Shown here: piece by piece, positions 10,206-11,148 of the stretch
Position numbering within the stretch: position 1 is the stretch's first letter
How the letters are laid out: every line of letters starts with the position of its first letter
Assembly (NCBI GenBank): GCA_015655615.1
Contig: JAATES010000393.1
Coordinates: 1 to 11,148 of the forward strand
Reading direction: 5' to 3'
Source of the DNA: Actinomycetales bacterium
Lineage (GTDB): Bacteria; Actinomycetota; Actinomycetes; Actinomycetales; Cellulomonadaceae
Length of the DNA stretch: 11,148 nucleotides
Translations under genes and position numbers: made by a program
Notes under the pieces: generated by a model
Database searches by the model: none
The model's input: the letters and a program-made list of their open reading frames with translations, nothing else
Told to the model about the DNA's origin: nothing

Positions 10206-10769
10206 TCAGTCGTTCACACGCCCGAGGTACGAGCCGTCCCGGGTGTCCACCTTGACGCGTGTGCCCTGCTCCAGGAACAACGGCACTTGGATCTGCGCGC
10301 CGGTCTCCAAGGTGGCGGGCTTCGTGCCTCCGGTGGAGCGATCGCCTTGCAGCCCAGGCTCCGTATAGGTGATCTCCAGGACGACCGAGGCCGGGAGGTC
10401 GATGAAGAGCGGAGCGTCCTCATGTGTGGCCACGGTCACGACGGTGTTCTCCAGCAGGTAGTCCGCTGCGCTGCCGACGGTCGCCTCACTGATCGGAACC
10501 TGGTCGTAGGTGGCGGTATCCATGAAGATGAAGTCGGTGCCATCCTTGTACAGATACTGCATGTCGCTCTTGTCGACATTGGCCGTCTCGATCTTCAGCC
10601 CGGCGTTGAACGTCTTGTCGACGACCTTTCCGCTGAGGACGTTCTTCATCTTGGTCCGGACAAAGGCTCCACCTTTACCCGGCTTGACGTGCTGGAACTC
10701 GACGATGGTCCACAACTGACCGTCGATCTTGAGGACGGTGCCGTTCTTGATGTCGTTGGTGGTGGCCAC
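10206..10769 (-). CDS. efp: translation elongation factor P
   Basis: EF-P relieves ribosome stalling at polyproline stretches. With GTG at 10769 as start the protein has 187 residues, exactly the usual size, and begins ATTNDIKNG as in relatives. An ATG five codons earlier (10784) is in frame but lacks a Shine-Dalgarno sequence, whereas AAAGG lies seven bases before the GTG. The N-terminal KOW-like domain has [26 protein letters not shown] with the tip lysine Lys32, followed by two OB domains. The C terminus has [21 protein letters not shown] and [10 protein letters not shown]. The tip reads PGKGGA rather than the PGKGPA I expect in actinobacteria. No EpmA or EpmB gene is near. The gene is followed after one base by nusB. 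Confidence 0.96.
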   Translation of the reverse strand: MATTNDIKNGTVLKIDGQLWTIVEFQHVKPGKGGAFVRTKMKNVLSGKVVDKTFNAGLKIETANVDKSDMQYLYKDGTDFIFMDTATYDQVPISEATVGSAADYLLENTVVTVATHEDAPLFIDLPASVVLEITYTEPGLQGDRSTGGTKPATLETGAQIQVPLFLEQGTRVKVDTRDGSYLGRVND

Positions 10770-10966
10770 GGAGGTGCCTTTCATGTCGCGGTCGGTTGGT
10801 GGCTCGAGCTTCGAAGTCCGCCAGTTCGTCCACGTCCGCGGACGGGAATACGTGCGTGTCGACTTGTCAAGGCTCGTAGGTCAGCGTCTCAGTCTACCGT
10901 GCCGGCGCGCCGCGATGATGGCCGTTCCCCGATTCCGTCAATCGGCGGGACCTGAGCCGGCACGTG
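10770..10966 (-). promoter_or_regulatory. aroQ-efp intergenic region with candidate efp promoter
   Basis: These 197 bases hold no gene. On the minus strand two promoter-like signals are seen: TAGACT (10891-10896), which fits a TAnnnT -10 but has no clear -35, and a perfect TTGACA (10865-10870) followed after only 14 bases by TATTCC (10845-10850). Neither is a full match. A 12-bp perfect palindrome CGTCCGCGGACG lies at 10833-10844. Mycobacteria carry a pepQ-type peptidase gene next to efp in this area; none is present here. Confidence 0.3.
10898..10964 (-). terminator. nested inverted repeats downstream of aroQ, terminator-like
   Basis: A 9-bp perfect inverted repeat (CGTGCCGGC, arms 10956-10964 and 10898-10906) starts two bases after the aroQ stop. 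It encloses a second hairpin, CCGATT/AATCGG with a 5-base loop (about 10930-10946) extended by a bulged GGG/CCC. There is no U-run, so this is not a classical intrinsic terminator. Position and pairing suggest a 3' end structure for the aroQ transcript. The inner end lies next to the candidate -10 of efp. Confidence 0.35.
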
Positions 10967-11148
10967 TCAGCTACCGGCCAGCGCACTAAGGGCCAGCCGG
11001 TAGGAATCGAATCCGAATCCCGCAACGGTACCAGTCGCTATGGGGCCGATGACCGACACGTGACGAAACTCCTCGCGCGCGTAGGGGTTCGAGATATGCA
11101 CCTCGATGAGACGAAGTCCCCCTTTGGTGACCATCGCGGCCGCATCGC
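10967..11148 (-). CDS. aroQ: 3-dehydroquinate dehydratase, type II (C-terminal part only)
   Basis: AroQ converts 3-dehydroquinate to 3-dehydroshikimate in the shikimate pathway. Only the last 59 residues are in the window; the start lies beyond the right edge. The segment [16 protein letters not shown] contains the HISN motif with the conserved active-site histidine, followed by the family C terminus [14 protein letters not shown]. The type II enzyme usually has about 145 residues, so roughly 85 are missing. The stop is TGA at 10967-10969. Position before efp suggests that a shikimate gene cluster continues to the right. Confidence 0.93.
   Translation of the reverse strand, partial: DAAAMVTKGGLRLIEVHISNPYAREEFRHVSVIGPIATGTVAGFGFDSYRLALSALAGS

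Noticed and set aside
10770..10784. ATG at 10784 as the efp start
   Set aside because: It would add five residues, lacks a Shine-Dalgarno sequence, and makes the protein longer than the usual 187 residues. GTG at 10769 has AAAGG upstream and fits the family N terminus.
9732..10955. A 407-codon plus-strand open frame covering nusB and efp
   Set aside because: It is antisense to two well-supported genes, has no recognisable motif, and crosses the intergenic region as expected of a chance high-GC frame.

Overview
This is a high-GC stretch of a bacterial chromosome, almost certainly from an actinobacterium (Actinomycetota). Evidence: frequent GTG starts, strong G/C preference at third codon positions, a 187-residue actinobacterial-type EF-P, and the gene order efp-nusB-(one gene)-pyrR-pyrB-pyrC-(PH-like membrane protein)-carA-carB, which closely follows the Streptomyces order. 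The genus cannot be fixed from this sequence. All ten genes lie on the minus strand, so they read from the right edge to the left edge. I see no credible gene on the plus strand, and no tRNA, rRNA, CRISPR array, IS element or prophage.

Layout in transcription order. At the right edge is the 3' end of aroQ (shikimate pathway). A spacer of about 200 nt with nested inverted repeats follows, then efp (translation elongation factor P) and nusB (transcription antitermination) in tight succession. After a 118-nt gap with a palindrome comes a 602-residue fatty-acyl-CoA ligase gene. It occupies the slot that holds the developmental regulator bldD in Streptomyces, and it carries an unusual leucine-proline pentapeptide repeat in its C-terminal domain. 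The rest of the window is the de novo pyrimidine operon: pyrR, pyrB, pyrC, a small membrane-anchored PH-like protein, carA, and carB, which runs off the left edge lacking only its last few dozen codons.

How the genes work together. CarA and CarB make carbamoyl phosphate. PyrB joins it to aspartate and PyrC closes the ring to dihydroorotate. PyrR senses uridine nucleotides. In the short pyrR leader, a hairpin matching the PyrR-binding-loop consensus sits one base upstream of the Shine-Dalgarno sequence of pyrR. This predicts PyrR repression of translation initiation, as described for mycobacteria, rather than a Bacillus-type attenuator. All downstream cistrons overlap or lie within a few bases of each other, so translational coupling could pass this control to the whole operon.

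No clearly new multigene system is visible. The points most worth following are the pentapeptide repeat in the ligase, the ligase's placement in the bldD slot with a palindrome at its start, the uncharacterised PH-like protein inside the pyr operon, and the EF-P loop variant.
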